Positions 24,837 through 37,300 of a stretch of 64,000 nucleotides of DNA are shown here, one piece after another. The notes under the pieces are model-generated. The model was not told the DNA's origin, did no database searches, and worked only from the letters and a program-made list of their open reading frames with translations. How positions within the stretch are numbered: position 1 is the stretch's first letter; each line of letters opens with the position of its first letter. A program made the translations under genes and the position numbers. This DNA comes from Amia ocellicauda (Eukaryota; Chordata; Actinopteri; Amiiformes; Amiidae): assembly GCF_036373705.1 (NCBI RefSeq), contig NC_089868.1, positions 16,660,520 to 16,724,519 of the forward strand. The letters run 5' to 3'.

Positions 24837-26680
24837 TGCACAGAAAGGGCACAATTTTGAAACACTTGTAAAGCTAATCAGTCGGCTTTGCACGCACTTT
24901 ACTGCACTCACATGTGTTCACATACAAGTGAACAACAGCAGGCAATCTGTAACGCTGCAAAAACAAGTAGTTCAATAAAAAAAATAGCCTTTTGCACGAT
25001 GCTATTAAAACACATTGTGCAGCATTATAAATAAAAAAATGCAGTTTTACTTTGTAACGTGAAGCAGCCAGAACACATTTCTGGAATAAAGCTATAGTCC
25101 AGACAATTCACGAGTCTGTGCAAGATGGCAACTGTGACTAAAAATATGCATCCGCTTGCATGTGTGCAACACAGACGTGTCTCTACATCTGCTGCAATTG
25201 CACACTGTTTCGCACGCCGAAGCGTGTTGACTCGGACTCCCGCGTCAGCACGCCACCTCTCCCGCCAGTGCGCCGCGTCATCGGGGTGCAATGGAGGAGT
25301 GGCGCCAGTGCGCGGAGTGGGACGGGCTCCCATTCAATGCAAAAGATAATCGAGGACTGGCAGCGCAAATGCACGAGTTTTGTCCGTGTGCAATAACAGT
25401 TTGCAGTTTTAATGCGGTCTGACTTCGCCGGTCTTGCACGCGTTTTGAGTCTGCAGACGAGCCTCTTAGTGAGCATGCGCAGTCCGCAAGTGTGCCCAAT
25501 ACACAAGCGCGCAGTTGTCAGCAGGCATGAGCGCCCTTCTTGTTACCTGCAGATGAACCATTTCACGGCAAAGTAGACACCACAGAAACAATGGTTTTAA
25601 TCCTGCAGATTCATAAGCCAAGCAACAACTCGACCATTTTGAAAGGATTTCAGTTTTATTTTTCAATAAAGATCCTTAACTTCATACCGGCATGCTTCAC
25701 ATAGCAATTGCAAAACCCCACATGGCGTGTTTGATACAAACTGAAAAGGTTAAATCCGCCTTGCCCAAAAGAAAGGTTCCCTCCCTTTGCATGAATATAA
25801 TTATTTTTAGTTTTTATGTATAGAAATCAAAGCTGCATAAACCTAAAAATAAAACAAAAACCTTCAGAATTGATTTGTAAAAAAAACATTTCATTTATTC
25901 AGACAGCTGTGTCTTCTTTCCCACCACTGGTTGGGTTTCTTGATCTCACTGTCAATTATACCCATTACAACAACCCACTCCTCTGCGAGAGTCTGCAGTA
26001 ATAAGAACCAGATTTCCAATACCTTTGATCAGAACATCTTTCCCTGTAAATAGCCTTTACAGCTTCAATGCATTTGGGAACAGGTGATTTAGCATACAGC
26101 AACACACAAAACCCAGTCTCAATTAAATGTTTTAAATGTCACTTTAACTTCACTTTGACCGTGTTTAATTAAATCTTGAGAAATCAAGCAAAATTATTTA
26201 AAACAAATTATGATGATCATCACTGAAATAAGTACCCAAGTCTCTTCTTATGACACTGACCGCAAGGAACTGTAATAAGAAAAACATATCCTTAAAAGAA
26301 AAAGGGGATGAGTCCAATCCAAATTAAGATTCACTGCAAGTTTCCAGGAAGCACAACATATAGCCTATGTTTTATTTTAAAATAGTTCTTCAATTTCAAT
26401 GAAGTGTGCATGAATACAAATTTCACACCAAAGCTGAGGGAAAAAATCCCAAATGCTTTTTCTGAAACAACAGGTATGGAAAAAAAGTGACCTGTGTAAC
26501 TCACACCCCTCAGATATTGATCGAATCCCTTTCTCAGCACAAAGCAGCCAACAACACATTTTAATTACCTAACAGGTTCTCGGTGAAAGCTTTCAAACCC
26601 CTTTTCTTCCACCATCTATGTGTTAAGAGTAAGCCGTCATATTTCTTCCAAATGGATATGAGCAAAAATCCTTAAAACAC
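24837..26680. other. mutyh 5' region (CpG-rich) and THAP gene 3' side
   Basis: The minus-strand acceptor at 24836 shows that mutyh has at least one upstream exon. The CpG-dense block at about 25180-25510 is the best candidate for its promoter and first exon, but no donor could be chosen with confidence. From about 25650 to 26680 the DNA is AT-rich and probably contains the 3' UTR of the THAP gene. No further gene was seen. Confidence 0.45.
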
Positions 26681-28222
26681 TCAATCCATTTCGGACAACG
26701 GAGTAATTTTGTCCACTACTTCGCAGAGCCCGATTGCTGCCAACTCATCTTGCATGGTAGGCGGCGTCATAATTTTGGGTTCCATTCGGTTACACAGTGT
26801 CCTGTACGAGGGGAGAGGGTACCCCAGCTCCCGGAGGAACTCGTAGCCTTTCACCCCCACGGCCCCCCGGATCCGCCGGGCGGTCAGCACCGTGTCCTGG
26901 GACCACACAGCCCGGCGAGAGCGCTTCGCTAGCGTCAGGGCGCGGATCTGGTCATCAAACAGGAACATCTGCAGTCCTTTCTCTATCTTGTTGAGCTTGT
27001 TCAGTTTTTTCTTCATCTCTTCAGCCTATGGTAAAGAAACAGACATCATATTTCTCACAATCTTGGGCAGGTCACTCTACCACACTGTGCTACATGCTTA
27101 TAGGACTATGGATCCTGGAGGTCGAAAACAAGCAGAGACAAAGCCTGCAGAAGATTGTGTAATTCAAGACGGGTTGCAAGCGATCAGCTTTTCTCTCCGG
27201 AGGACTGACCTCTCTTTGCAGACGGGCCGTGTGTTGCTGCTGCTGCTCCAGCTGGGCCTTGTACTGCTGACACAGCCTGCAGGCGATCTCCTCCTCGCTC
27301 TTCTGGTTGCTGGCCTCGCTGTCCTCTCCTTCGGTTCCTTTGGGCTGCCGGCGAGCGTAGCCGTGATCCACCAAGGTCTGCTCCTTCTCCGCTGCACAGA
27401 CAACACACAGAGCAGCGGTCACTCACCGTGGGCTACAAACATCGGCCATCTTGCACAGTCTCCCAGTGCCATCCCTCGTGCATTGCTGTATAAAATATAA
27501 ATAAATAAAAACCCCTGCAGAGTTCACACTTTAAAACCAAAATAGTGAAGGTCTTTGTGCAACTAAGCGGTTATCTTCACATATTTTCATTTTAAATGCT
27601 TGTTCTAAAGCCCATGTCCAGCACGAGAAAACAAAATGACAAAAATGGCAACAAAACTGCAACAATAACAAAAATAATCATATAAAGAGTATACACTTTG
27701 TGGCATGCAATATTATAGACTCAGCCTAGTGTCCAGGATAAGGATGGCTCATAAGGTGGCAATGACATTTACCAGGATCTAATTTTAGAGGTGGGAGATT
27801 GGCAGAGATGGGCGAGGGCGGGTCAGGCACGTCAAAGAGAGTGGGGATGGCATTGGGCTTCAGTTTCCTCCCTCCTGCAGGAGACCTGGCGATTTCCTCA
27901 AACTGGCTCTCCTCAAAATGGTCCTGGGCATTTCAAAAAGACTTCCAGTGATGCATCTCCAAACAGACACGTTGCTCATTAAAAAAACCGCATTAAAACC
28001 GTTCAACCAATATCATAAAAAGTGCCAAGAACTACATTCTAATAATGACGAGGAGGATTCATTTCAACTTGCCTGGCACAATCTGGAGCAGGGAGTGGGC
28101 ACGAAATCACGCCGGCAGTTGATCACCCATCTCCTCATTCGTTCTGGATCTTTGGGGAAGCGGAACAGCTGTTTCCCGATGGTGGTGGAATTGGAGCAGT
28201 TTGGTGCGGAGCATCCTCCCAT
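26681..28222 (-). CDS. THAP zinc-finger protein with P-element-transposase-like segment
   Basis: Four coding exons: 28222-28073, 27923-27773, 27391-27210, 27025-26681, all phase-consistent, 275 aa. Residues 1-85 form a THAP DNA-binding domain: Cys4, Cys9, then C49-X2-H52, R-F-P-K, R-R-W, and the closing N-A-I-P-T-L-F box. A Glu/Gln-rich region with a C-X2-C and a likely coiled coil follows (about 120-180). The last exon reads W-S-Q-D-T-V-L-T-A-R-R-I-R and G-V-K-G-Y-E-F-L-R-E-L-G-Y-P-L-P-S-Y-R-T-L, resembling the segment after the THAP domain in THAP9 and P-element transposases. The RNase-H core is missing, so it is probably a domesticated fragment acting as a DNA-binding regulator (inference). 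I cannot match it to a numbered THAP gene. Intron 1 has a GC donor (CAG|GCAAGT). Confidence 0.85.
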
Positions 28223-29053
28223 GTCTGTGCCTGTGCAGAAGTTCAGTGCAAAGCTCCCAACTTGTTTTGGAGAGAACCTACAAGGAATCAGAAATAATCA
28301 GAAACAGCCCCAAACGCCTCTCTATCACAGGTGGCGCCAACAAAACTGGTATCAAATGCCGTTCAGACAAAAAGGGTAACGTTAGCAAAAGCACTGAAAA
28401 CCCAAAACTTAGATTTGAGCCAAAATGGCGACTATGCGTTTAGCGTCTAGTTTAAATGACGTCATGGGTGATAGGTGCCCGTTCTTTTGCCGGATTATAA
28501 ACACGGTTTAAACGGTTTTTCGCACGGAAGGCGGAAATAAGTATGCAGATTATTCACAGCTTTTTACACGTTTAAATCCTTAGTTGTTTTCTTGTTTGGT
28601 TTAACACACACCAAACCTGCAAACCGTACAACGTTTTTTCCACGTGAATGAGACGAGAGAAGGACCCCGACAAAAGAAAACAAAACAAAATGAGAAGCAT
28701 GGGCTCGGTGCTGCATCTGCTGTAAACCAAGAGACGATCTGGAGTTGGGAAGGTAGATTGTTTAAGACTGAGATTTAGGATGTAATGACTTCGTATCGTT
28801 GAATTTCTTCTAATGCATTGGAATTAGATGTTAACCAGCCCGGGTTTGCAACAATTATTGGGCTTCACTAGTGATTGTATAAAGAGACTACCGTGTCAAA
28901 TAACAACGTAGAGATCTAGCATTGCACACATCTAAGAAGCAACCTTTCATCTGAAGTCTGCGTCCTCTGCTTATCTGAAATTGAAACTTGCTGGCTCTGT
29001 CATCCTGTAGATTTCCATCAGTGAAATAATAATATACACCAGCACAAGGAAAG
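28223..29053. promoter_or_regulatory. Shared upstream region of the THAP gene and toe1 (divergent pair)
   Basis: The start codons of the minus-strand THAP gene (28222) and plus-strand toe1 (29054) are 831 bases apart and point away from each other, so both promoters and 5' UTRs must fit here or in introns extending from here. The region carries dispersed CpGs. A possible toe1 5' UTR donor (GGGAAG|GTAGAT) lies near 28751. No TATA box is evident. Confidence 0.5.
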
Positions 29054-32000
29054 ATGACTTCTATGACTGTGCCTGTCATTGATGTCCAGAACAACAATTT
29101 CAAGGAGCTTTGGCCAGCAATGCTACTGGCTATAAAAACCTCCACTTTCGTTGCACTGGACACGGTGAGTATGGCTTTGAGGTTGTCGTTGACTGTCAAT
29201 ACTATAATGCAGAATTAACAATAAATAATGTCATTTTTCTTCTTACTCTTAGGAATTAAGTGGTCTGGGATCAAGAAAAGCTTTACTGGCACAGTGAGTT
29301 GTTTCTAACCTCTGTTTTAACCTTTTTAAAAAATACAAAGTAAGAAGAAATACAAAACTGTTCTTATTACTTACATTCCTGTTTGGAAAATTGAAGTTAT
29401 TGATCTGAGATGGGAAATAGTAACACAGTATTGTACACATAATGTAATTAATTAAATACATACATGTCCCTCCTATTAAAATCCATAAAATACCTGAACA
29501 CTGAAGATTTAGGCTCAATCTTATGTTTATTTTAAGTTATGATTGGTCTTTTACTAAGCACGCCACTTTTTAATTTTTCTTTTTTAAAAGATGTATTGAA
29601 GATCGATACAAAGCCATATGCCACGCTGCGAGAACCCGCTCAGTTCTGTCTTTGGGCTTCGCTTGTTTCAAGAAACTTGAGACCAAAGTAAGTTGTCCTG
29701 GGGTTCTTCTAGATATTGCTTTATAATACTTCAGATGCAGAGTGGGTGGTTGTAATAGGAGAAGAAGGGGTGAAAAGAAAGATTTTAACCCTCTGTCAAA
29801 ATCATGTGGTTTTGTCGGAGAGAGGTTAATAGAGAGCACATTCCCGTCACCTCTTGTGCTTCTCTTGCCTGTACACCTCTGAGTGGCTCCTCTGTGGTTC
29901 CAGGCCGATGACACGTACCTGGTCCAGGTATACAACCTGACGCTGCTCTGCATGGAGGATTACATCATCGAGCCGCAGTCCGTGCAGTTCCTTGTGCAGC
30001 ATGGCTTCGACTTCAACAAGCAGTACGCCCAGGGCATCCCCTACTGCAAGGGAAATGACAAGGTGAGGAGTGTGGAGAAGTCTTGATATACAGCAGGTTT
30101 GTATGACTCACAAACTGCTCTTGGACTGGCATGGGGTTTGAGTGGGCATCTAGAAATGGTTTCCTGTACTGGCCGTGACCTTAGCAGAAGACAAGTCCTG
30201 CTGAGGTTGTTCAGTGAACGGTGAGCACTGCAGTGTTGTGTTTCGGCCTGCAGTGTTGGGTGTAATTTCCCTGTTGTCTGGTGCTGCAGGGAGGGGATGT
30301 GCATGGCCAGACGATGCGGGCGCTGTTCCTGGAGCTGCTGCGGGCCAAGAAGCCGCTGGTGCTTCACAATGGGCTGATTGACCTGGTCTTCTTGTACCAG
30401 TGCTTCTACGCACACCTGCCCGAACGCCTGTCCACCTTCACGGCAGACCTCTCCGAGATGTTTCCAGCGGGGGTCTTTGACACCAAGTATGCCTCAGAGT
30501 ACGAGATGCGCTTCATGGCATCCTACCTGGAGTACGCCTACAAGAAGTGGTGTGTATCGACCGTGATGTGACACAAGTACATCACTGTCTGCAGAGAATT
30601 TGACTTCCGTTTCTGTAAAATAAATAATTCAACCTGATGTAGGCAAAAGATAAAGTGGTTTCTTGCTTTTTCTCTAGCAAAAGGGAGAATTGCAAGTCTG
30701 TGGAAGCTGCCAGCAGTGGCCCCCATCTCTTCCTGGAGTTCTGCAACTACTCAGGGCGTCTCTGCAGCTACATCGACTACAGGCCCTGCACCGAGGGGGC
30801 CAGTGAGGACGGGCCGCTCGACATCTGTCTACGCTTCTCCGTGAGTATCCCCTCGGTCCTCCCCGTAGAGGGGCTAGCAGCCTCACTGGCTTCATCAGGA
30901 GTAGGGTTGCCACAATATCAAAATTTCTGGTTTTGATTACTGAATCCTGTTTTTCCCTACGATTACGATATCTACGATACGATACATAGGGATTGTTTAC
31001 AATGGCACAAACATTTAATCCTATTGGGAAATTAATCATAATTGTTGTATGTATATGCCTATAATAGGGCATAACATGCATAAAGGTACTATTAAGTAAT
31101 ATTAAAATAACTGTAATAAACATTGTGATTATGCCTTCTGTTTATCATTTCCATATATCCAAGTCAATGATAGACCAAACATCTGATAGAAAAACATTGA
31201 ACTTGAATCATGTTTTAGGATTAATTGCATCCATCAAGTTAGGTCTTTGTTAGTGGTGGGGATTGTGCCATACTCCAAAACATTTTATTAGTTAGTGTTT
31301 GATGTCATTCAGTATCAAAGAACGTGTACAAATCTAACTGCTGGATCTCCAGCACATTAAACTAAGATTTTTAGCCCCAGTCCCCAGAACATTAAAAAGT
31401 GAAAGATTTTTCTAACAGTTTAGTTGATTTAAATATATAATATGACAAAAAATCACACTTAAGTGCTTGAACTTTATCATTACTAAAAATACAGCTTTAC
31501 ATTGAGTACAAACTACTGCATAAACTGAATTTTAATCTTAGGCATTAAAGGATAGTTATATTTTTCACATGCACTTCTATGCATTTTTATATTACACTAC
31601 TTTAGGTTTGAAAGTAGCAGTCCGATATTGAATTGTTGAGTGGGGGGGGGGGGGGGCATTGCGTATTGTCAGGCGTGCTTGCAGGTGGGGTTTAGCGAAT
31701 GAGGTGGGGGGGTGCAGCTTGTGCGCTTGTGCTTTGAAGATTAGCACTAAGTGGCATCATCATCATCATTATCATCATTTTACCTCGGCACCAAGATTAA
31801 CAGGAATAACAACATTTTCCTGGATTCTTGCTGTGTATTGCTGTGCTTCTTTTGCAGCTGCAAACTTTCTGGGAGGTAATAAGTGTTTCCATTTTTCAAT
31901 GGAACTTTCTTTTTACAAGCCAGACAGATCCGTTTGTCAATTGGTTCTCCTTTTTTTTTTTTTTTTATCAAAATAATACCAAATTTGGGAGTGGTGTCTT

Positions 32001-34271
32001 TTTGATATAGGCGCTAGTTGCAATTTTTCCATTACTTGTGCAGCTGCAGGCGGTGGGGACTCTACAGCCATACTGGTTGCGTTCGTGTAGCGCAGATTTC
32101 TGCAGATCTGCGCTGCTCCACCAATGGGATCTCTGTGCTGTATTCTCGTTGAGTATGAAAAGCGGGTGGGGGTGACCTACATATCTCTTTCTTTGAAATC
32201 TCAAAAGGTCAATTCAGATCTCACCAGATTTAAAATAAAATTCAAAATTTGTACGAAAGGTTGAGATCAGGGCTCTGTGGGGGCCATACCATCACTTCCA
32301 GGACTCCTTGTTCTTCTTTACACTGAAGATAGATCTTAATGACTGTCACTGTATGGTTGGGGTCGTTGTCATGCTGCAGAATAAATGTGGGGCCAATCAG
32401 ATGCCTCCCTGATGGTATCACATGATGGATAAGTATCTGCTGTACTTCTCAGCATTGAGGAGACCATTCATTCTGACCAAATCCCCAACTCCATGTGCAG
32501 AAATGCAGCCCCAAACTTGCAAGGAACCTCCACCATGTTTCACTGACGCTCATTCGTGTACCGCTCTCCAGCCCTTCAGCGAACAAACTGCCTTCTGCTA
32601 CAGCCACATTTCACATTTTGACTCATCAGTCCAGAGCACCTGCTGCCATTTTTCTGCTCCCCAGTTCCTGTGTTTTCATGCATAGTTGAGTCGCTTGGCC
32701 TTGTTTCCATGTCGGAGGTATGGCTTTTTGGCCGCAAATCTTCCATGAAGGCCACTTCTGAGCAGACTTCTCCGGACAGTAGATGGGTGTACCAGGGTCC
32801 CACTGTTTTCTGCCAATTTTGAGCTGATGGCACTGCTGGACATGTTCTGATTACGAAGGGAAGTAAACATGATGTGTCTTTCATCTGCTGCAGTAAGTTT
32901 CCTTGGCCGACCACTGTGTCTGCGGTCCTCAACGTTGCCCGTTTTTCTGTGCTTCTTCAAAAGAGTTTGGGCAGCACATCTGGAAACCCCTGTCTGCCTC
33001 GGAGAGACCTTGCTGATGCTTTATAACTACCTTGTGTCTTGTTGCTGTGCTCAGTCTTGCCATGGTGTATGACTTTTGACAGTCTTCAGCAGCCTCACCT
33101 TGTTAACGGAGTTTGGCTGTTCCTCACCCAGTTTTATTCCTCCTACACAGCTGTTTCTGATTCAGTTAATGATTGTGTTTCTACCTACATATTGAATTGA
33201 TAATCATTAGCACCTGTTTGGTATAATTGTTTAATCAAACACCTGACTATATGCCTACAAAATCCCTGACTTTGTGCAAGTGTACCTAGAAGAATTGATG
33301 CTGTTTTGAAGGCAAAGGGTGGTCACACCAAATATGGATTTGATGTAGATGTCTCTGTTCACTCACTTTGCATTTAGTTAATTGATAAATATAATCTATT
33401 AACATGTCTTTTTGAAAGCATTCTTACCTTACAGCATTTTTTCACACCTTCCTAAAACGTTTGCACAATACTGTATACATGTCTTTCTATTGTATAGTTA
33501 TAAAAAGCACGGCACTGCAGCAAAGCACATTACATTCTTGTTACCCAGAAATACTTAAATTGTCTTTGACAGGCCTATGGCTGGTGTCCAAACGGATCCG
33601 AATGCACCATGTCTCACAACACCGACCTCATCATCGAACAAGATGAGAAGAACAAGGAGGACAAGAAGAGGAAGAAGAAGCTCAAAAGGAAGCAGAGAGC
33701 AGCTCTGAAGGAGGCTGCCACGATCGAGGGAGAGAGCACACCTCCCTGCAAACAAGTGTGCACGGAGGAGACCTCTGTGCAGGGAGGGACCAGGGACGAG
33801 ACGGTGGCCCCCGGGGGAGAGCGGACAAACATGGGGTCCCAAGCAGAGGCATCAGAAGGGGAAGACGCGGCGAAAGATGCCGAAATGGATGTGGAGGAGG
33901 AAGCGGGGGGACAGGTGGAAAACGGGAACAGCGAGTCCCAGGCCGTGGCAGCAGCAGATGCGACTCGACAGGACGGGGAGAAAGATGGGAAAACGGCAGC
34001 GGGAGAGAAAGATGGGAGCACAGTAAAGAAGGCAGAGGGCGGGACTCACAGAGCCGGGTTCGACGCCTTCATGACCGGGTACATCTTCTCGTACATCGCC
34101 AGTCTGAAGAGCAGGGAGGACGACGCCAGCTCAGAGATCTGTCTTCCAGACTGCCTGAACAAAGTGTACCTCAGTGGCAAGTCTGTGCCCCTGCAGATCG
34201 TCAAGAGCGCCTTCTCCAAGTCCTCCAAGGCCCACACGCAAAAGATGGAAGTGGTCTGGGGCAAGAGCTGA
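29054..34271 (+). CDS. toe1: Target of EGR1 protein 1 (DEDD deadenylase)
   Basis: Nuclear 3' exonuclease of the CAF1/PARN-type DEDD family that trims snRNA 3' ends in Cajal bodies. Coding exons: 29054-29164, 29253-29293, 29591-29687, 29904-30062, 30290-30549, 30678-30840, 33573-34271; phase-consistent, 509 aa against 510 in human. First acidic pair is D36 and E38 in A-L-D-T-E-L-S-G; further acidic residues include D167 in H-N-G-L-I-D and D200 in F-D-T-K-Y. A CCCH zinc finger spans C273-X8-C282-X5-C288-X3-H292. A Lys/Arg-rich nuclear localisation signal follows (about 308-319). After a Glu-rich linker the conserved tail has G-F-D-A-F-M-T-G-Y and N-K-V-Y-L-S-G-K. An in-frame stop lies just upstream of the chosen ATG. 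The last intron (2.7 kb) contains transposon remnants. Confidence 0.96.
30900..32200 (-). mobile_element. Decayed hAT-like element with BED-finger remnant
   Basis: A minus-strand open stretch at 31971-31780 resembles the N-terminal BED zinc finger of hAT/ZBED transposases: [11 protein letters not shown], then G-N-T and L-Q-L-Q-K-K-H. One of the expected histidines is missing. The left part (30900-30990) has the 'gttgccacaatatc ... cgatacgatac' wording often seen at ends of such fish repeats. A G-run lies at about 31641-31656. Element limits and family are uncertain. Confidence 0.4.
32260..33474 (-). mobile_element. Dead Tc1/mariner (DD34E-type) transposon in toe1 intron 6
   Basis: Minus-strand transposase debris runs from a start codon at 33063 (M-A-R-L-S) through a helix-turn-helix region ([12 protein letters not shown]), W-T-D-E-S, and W-P-P-Q-S-P-D-L-N near 32265. 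Several frameshifts and stops break it. Matching breaks off right after S-P-D-L-N, so the last acidic residue of the DDE triad and the C-terminal end are absent. The 5' terminal repeat survives at about 33452-33474 (read on the minus strand as tacagtattgtgcaaacg); no matching opposite repeat was found. Confidence 0.85.
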
Positions 34272-34383
34272 ACATTGAGTAGATGGAGGATAAAACTGGG
34301 ACGCCAGTAGCTTTCTTTTCTTTTTAATCTTCCCTCCCTGTGTTGAATGCATCTTGCGTCAAATGAGATCTATATCTATATAC

Positions 34384-34389
34384 AATAAA
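34384..34389 (+). terminator. toe1: toe1 polyadenylation signal
   Basis: AATAAA 113 bases past the toe1 stop codon, the first canonical hexamer downstream. Confidence 0.75.
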
Positions 34390-37300
34390 TGAGTTTAAGG
34401 TATAGGAGTCAAATCCAGAAATTGTTTTCCAGTAATAGTATTGTGCAGTTTGTGCATCAGCGCTGGAGGGGCTGTAGAAGATTGAATCATGGGGTTTCAC
34501 ATGTCAAAACTGCTTCTGTACACTTTTGGGTGTAACTGGGACCCAAATGAACCCAGCAGTGACTTTAATTTCCATTTAAACATCAGTAACACTGTGTACC
34601 TATAGTTTACCAAGGGAGGAATCACTTTTTATAGATTACCAACTGCAAATACTACTAGTTTAAAACATATTTGCTCGGCCTGTTTCAGACAGTAAAGCTT
34701 TTGATAACCGTTCTGAATTTCATCACGACTGTATACTTAATCATGAACTAATAATTACTTGGTCCATAAATGTTGGATCTCTGAGCATGGTTGAAAAGGA
34801 CGACAAGTAGAGACTAGGTTGGCGTCCATAATGTTGTTTGTGGGTCTGACCAAAAAAAAAAAGACAATTGTTCTTTGAAAAAATTTATTTGAAAGCGATC
34901 GGGAATACAATGTGCTAATATATAGATATTGTATTTAAAAAAAAAAAAGCCAGAATTATGAACATTTCTTAACCTTATTTGTCTTTGGTTTATTTTAACC
35001 ACTGCAGTTCTGGTAGAAATTAACATCAATACATCACCCTGCCACATCAATAAAACAAGAGCCAGAACCACAGAATAAAATTAAAAAACAGGACATGGGT
35101 AGGACAACAATCAGGTTTTTCTTCTTCTTCTTCTTCTTCTTCTTCCCCAATAGAACAAATATTTTACAAAAAAGCGATATTAACACATATCTTAGAACTC
35201 GGAATAACCACAGCTTTGCAGCAATTTTAATAAGACATAGCAAAACTTCATAAATATCAAAATAGACTTTTTATTTAAAACTCTTTAATTGAATATCCCA
35301 TTGCAGTTATTCTTTATTGCATAGAAATGTAGTGACAAAAATTGCATTAATTAACAAATGCAGACGAGGATATATATACATATATATATATCTATATGTA
35401 ATCTTTTCAAGTGTGATTTACCATTGTTAAGTAGTAACAGGACACATCCAACGGACCTGTTATGTGGCTGAAGACAGTGCATGTGAAGATGAGAGATCCG
35501 TGCCGAGTTGCCCTGCCTGCTCAGCTCACCTATGGAATGGGTTTCTAATCCTACATGACTGGGGCAGGAGACCAGATTATCACAAAACTGGCCAACTACA
35601 GATCAACTAAATATACTGGACGATTAAAACACTGAGAAAGACAGTCAATATACTTGTAAGAAGCATTTGTGTTTTTTTTGCATGTGGGAGACTTTCCATC
35701 ACTGTTTTCATACCAGTGCAGTATAAACAAAACCACTTCATTCTGAATTTCACATATAAAAATAAATTATATATTACAGTGTACAATCTGAAAAGACTTT
35801 ATAGAAACTGGATCATACATTAAAAAGTATTTAAATGCGTTTTCCCCACATACAGTAATTTTGTTAAGCGTTTATGGAGAACAAATTTGAACAGTCAGAA
35901 TGCCAACTAATGGGTTCAATTGAATATTTCAGGGGAAGGCAAAATGTTTAAAATTGTAAACGTAACTGGCTTTCTAGTGCTAAATGTTACACATGTTTAT
36001 GGGTAGGGTTAAAGGTAGTTTGAAAGTATATAGATTTTAAAAATAAATAACATTTAGGCAGTTAAAGGCCAGGCACTGTAGCACCATAATGTCTATACAA
36101 GAACAGAATGGAACATTTAGTTTTAAAAATCTTCTGGTTGCTTTACAGATTCTTTCATCCATGCTGCATGGCATTAACTGATCTATTGCGAGTCAAACCT
36201 GCTGCGATATTTCTTGTAATCACATGGGAAATTAAATGGCACAAAAAAACCCTCCTCTCTGACTTTTACCTGGTTCAGAAAAGTAAACTCTGCTAAGACA
36301 GAGGCATTCTGGTATTGTACCTGCATACCATTTTAATACCAGGAAAATGGAAATTATACAAATCTTTGTGGGTTTAAAGTTTAAACAAAATGAAGATTAC
36401 TATTCCATAAAACTGCTCCAGTTATTTACTTTAAGAGGCATCAGTGTTGGGAAGATTATAAAATTGTACTTGAATTGTTCAACCAGTACTATAAAACTAG
36501 GTACTCAGAATAAGTGATTTAGAACATATCTGACTCACTTTCCCACATCTGAAAACAACCTTCAAGGAATGTCTATTTTACTCACTTTAATTTAGTGACA
36601 TCTTTCAAGCTAAATAAATAGTTTCAGTATGTATTCAGTACAGTATGGTTTGTGCTGAAGGTATGTCCAATTTATTTACTAATATAGTTAGAATATAAAT
36701 AAAAGACAAAATGCAGGTCATTGAAACAAATCAGGCTTCGGGAAAACAGTTTGCAAGAGCAGAACTCGGGTACATTCCTGTGAAATGTGTCGAGACAAAA
36801 TAAGGAGCTCATACATAACATTTGTAATTGCAGTGAGTTCAAATGTCTTCATTTTAAGTTAAACTTAGGAAGGGTAAAAAAATTGCCCTAAAGGAAATAC
36901 ATGTGACCAATTAAACAATTTAAGTTTTAATGCAGTTCTTAAACTGACCGCCTGTTACAAAACACCTTCGTTGACTACCAGGCAACTGAAAATACTTCAT
37001 TAAGACACTGTGAGGCCCAAACCATCTGAGCAGTTCACAAACCACACTGGCACTCAACACATGTTCGCGGGGGTGGAGTGGATGGGTGATGCTGACGAAT
37101 ATACAAGTCTTTCAGCAGCTAGCTTAATGGCCACAAAATGTAGTGGTTTCTTTGGAACAATGTCATACATATAATTAGAAGAACATCAGAATCCACTGTG
37201 CTAGTATATTCTCTGCACTGAAGCATTTCAATGTGTAAATATATATGACATACAGTGGAGTGCCTGTGTGGGGGCAGTCGAAGTTTAATCTTCAGTAGGA

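Noticed and set aside
25025-25506. Overlapping frames of 74-107 codons on both strands in the CpG-rich block
   Set aside because: CpG-rich DNA lacks stop codons by chance; no frame shows family motifs or a convincing donor into mutyh.
33614-34282. Large alternative frames over the last toe1 exon on both strands (135 and 174 codons)
   Set aside because: They are by-products of the Lys/Glu-rich low-complexity linker; the toe1 frame carries the conserved motifs at both ends.
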